A stretch of DNA of 9,321 bases, from assembly GCA_021838985.1 (NCBI GenBank), contig JAKCCC010000048.1:1-9321 (forward strand), read 5' to 3'. The DNA comes from Planctomycetota bacterium (GTDB lineage: Bacteria > Planctomycetota > Phycisphaerae > WQYP01). Below the pieces are notes generated by a model. It saw only the letters and a list, made by a program, of their open reading frames with translations, was not told where the DNA came from and ran no database searches. Positions within the stretch are counted from its first letter, which is position 1. Each line of letters begins with the position of its first letter. This document shows positions 8,075-9,321 of this stretch, one piece after another. The position numbers were made by a program, and so were the translations under genes.

Positions 8075-8081
8075 CTCCTTT
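8075..8081 (-). promoter_or_regulatory. Shine-Dalgarno site that fixes the start of the large glycosidase-like gene
   Basis: On the minus strand the sequence AAAGGAG lies 7 nt before the GTG at 8065-8067. This is the strongest ribosome site in the window, and it puts the start directly before the signal peptide. The alternative GTG at 8149-8151 would add 28 polar and cysteine-containing residues in front of the signal peptide. Confidence 0.75.
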
Positions 8082-8190
8082 CCTCAAACTTCCCACTCCA
8101 GAAACACACCCACACCTTACACAGACCAGCGTTGGTTAGGTCCCGGCACACTGAAACCGGGCAGCTGATGATGTGTTATGTGCCCTTTGC

Positions 8191-8200
8191 TTAACGTTAA
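8191..8200. promoter_or_regulatory. Perfect palindrome TTAACGTTAA, possible operator
   Basis: This 10-bp perfect palindrome with a central CG lies in the 163-bp gap between the pseudopilin stop (8231) and the glycosidase-like start (8067), 124 bp before that start codon. It also reads as a tandem TTAACG TTAACG at 8191-8202. LacI-family sugar regulators bind palindromes centred on CG in an AACGTT-like core, so an operator for the sugar cluster is plausible. No regulator gene is in the window and no convincing promoter boxes are seen; a loose CATAAC lies 3' of it on the minus strand. Confidence 0.3.
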
Positions 8201-8230
8201 CGAGTTGCAGGCGTCGTTCCGTAGGCTCCG

Positions 8231-9321
8231 TCACCACGCCACACCGGGCGCCACGGCCTTGGCTGCCGTGGCGGGGTTCACTGTGCGCACCGGCACCATA
8301 CAGGTATCGAACGGGGCGGCCAGCGTCAGAATCAAAGGCGCTGGAGCCCAGAACCCCGCCGTAAGCGCCACCTGATTCGTATCTGTGGTTCCATTAACCA
8401 CGCCCGTGGCGGTGGTGTAGGTGAAAATGTTGTCGCCGTTTTGGCCCACGTAGGGTGAGATTTCCCAGGTTACGTGATCATCGCCGAAGCCTACATTTTG
8501 GCCGTCACCGGCATGGTTGCCGGAGTTGTAAATGTACGGGCCATAAGTATTCGCGGTCGGCAGCGTTGTGGTGATGCGCTGGTATACCCCCTCGCCCGGC
8601 CCATCACCGTTGTCCGGTGTAGTGCCCCCCATCGGAGCCATATCGCTAACCAAGGGGACTTGGGTAGTGGCGTTATTGGTATTCCACCAAGCGCCAGAGA
8701 ATGGGGCGATACCGCCGCTCACGCTCGGCCACGGGAAGTCGAAGGAATAGCTCAGCCCCCCACCCTGATTGTTGTAGGCACCGGTCATGGTATTGTAGGT
8801 GGTTGGTGACATGCTCCCAAAATTGCCGAAGTAGTAGAGGGTGCCGCCAATGCTCAACGATTCAATCGACGGCGCGGAGCCTATGGCATCGGAGGGGCAG
8901 AAGAAGCTCGCCGGCGTGGTGTAGCCCTGAAGCACCAGCACCCACAGAGCGGCCGTTGGATCGTCCCAAGCCGACTGAGTGCCCGTGTACGGTTGAGCGC
9001 CGGAATAGAATCCCTGCACGACAATCGAACTACCGACAGCGGGGAGGGTGAAGGCGGTTTTATTACTGCCGTACGCGACCAGCGGCGGATTGGCGAAATT
9101 CGGGTTCCCGCCCCCGGCGGCCCCACCGGGTACCTCCGGGAACGAACCGTTGTTGGATTGGGCGTAGATAGTCATCGACTGGATGATCCCGCGGATGTTG
9201 GCCATGCAGACGGCGCGGTTGGCCAGTTCCCGGGCTTTCGCTAACGCAGGTAGTAATATAGATATAAGAATAGCTATTATCGATATCACTACCAGCAGCT
9301 CGATCAGGGTGAACGCGGCGC
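8231..9321 (-). CDS. Pseudopilin-like protein with prepilin-type N-terminal helix (DUF1559-like / H-X9-DG group), 5' end missing
   Basis: The gene is open at the right edge, with 363 codons including the stop present and the true start outside. The visible N-terminus is AAFTLIELLVVISIIAIL, the prepilin-peptidase recognition and methylation site: Phe is the first mature residue, Glu is at mature position 5, and Ala rather than Gly is at -1. A hydrophobic helix follows that anchors the protein in the inner membrane before assembly. After it come a C-x-x-N-I-R segment, the CPSD motif (residues 141-144) and NHAGDGQNVGFGDDHV (268-283), a variant of the H-X9-DG motif. The rest is rich in Gly, Asn, Thr and Ser, as in an exported globular domain. 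Such proteins are numerous in planctomycetes and relatives; their roles are mostly unknown, with type II secretion or pilus-like structures proposed. It is separated from the sugar genes by 163 bp and is probably its own transcription unit. The stop is the TGA at 8231-8233. Confidence 0.85.
   Translation of the reverse strand, partial: AAFTLIELLVVISIIAILISILLPALAKARELANRAVCMANIRGIIQSMTIYAQSNNGSFPEVPGGAAGGGNPNFANPPLVAYGSNKTAFTLPAVGSSIVVQGFYSGAQPYTGTQSAWDDPTAALWVLVLQGYTTPASFFCPSDAIGSAPSIESLSIGGTLYYFGNFGSMSPTTYNTMTGAYNNQGGGLSYSFDFPWPSVSGGIAPFSGAWWNTNNATTQVPLVSDMAPMGGTTPDNGDGPGEGVYQRITTTLPTANTYGPYIYNSGNHAGDGQNVGFGDDHVTWEISPYVGQNGDNIFTYTTATGVVNGTTDTNQVALTAGFWAPAPLILTLAAPFDTCMVPVRTVNPATAAKAVAPGVAW

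Noticed and set aside
8142..8161. An inverted repeat CCCGG/CCGGG with a 10-nt loop in the leader of the glycosidase-like gene, considered as terminator or attenuator.
   Set aside because: The stem is only 5 bp, the loop is long and no T tract follows, so it is too weak to call.

Overview
The window is a GC-rich piece of a bacterial genome. It most likely comes from the PVC superphylum (Planctomycetes/Phycisphaerae, Lentisphaerae or Verrucomicrobia). Two features point there: a pseudopilin-like protein with the CPSD and degenerate H-X9-DG motifs that are abundant in those phyla, and a very large secreted protein with a CBM9-like module and the DUF6067/GH123-N type signature that PVC genomes carry in many copies. 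The phylum is an inference from gene content. No rRNA or marker gene is present.

All seven recognisable genes lie on the minus strand, so transcription runs from high to low coordinates. At the right edge (8231-9321) is a secreted or surface pseudopilin-like protein whose first codons lie outside the window. A 163-bp gap follows, holding a perfect 10-bp palindrome. Next comes a run of genes spaced 4 to 44 bp apart: a 1136-aa secreted glycosidase-like protein (4657-8067), a Gfo/Idh/MocA oxidoreductase (3290-4612), an alpha/beta hydrolase of the Abhydrolase_7/acetyl-xylan-esterase type (2164-3270), an NAD(P)-dependent SDR epimerase/dehydrogenase (1283-2158) and an SGNH/GDSL esterase-like hydrolase (574-1278). 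After a 118-bp gap comes the N-terminal cap domain of an enolase-superfamily sugar-acid dehydratase or racemase (1-455), cut by the left edge.

Read together, the six genes downstream of the pseudopilin look like one carbohydrate-use cluster. The secreted protein would bind or cut a glycan outside the inner membrane. The two esterase-like hydrolases could remove acyl groups. The two dinucleotide-dependent enzymes would oxidise or epimerise the sugar, and the enolase-superfamily enzyme could dehydrate the resulting sugar acid. The substrate cannot be read from the sequence. No transporter, regulator, tRNA, rRNA, CRISPR array, insertion sequence or phage gene is visible. The long plus-strand open frames are antisense shadows.
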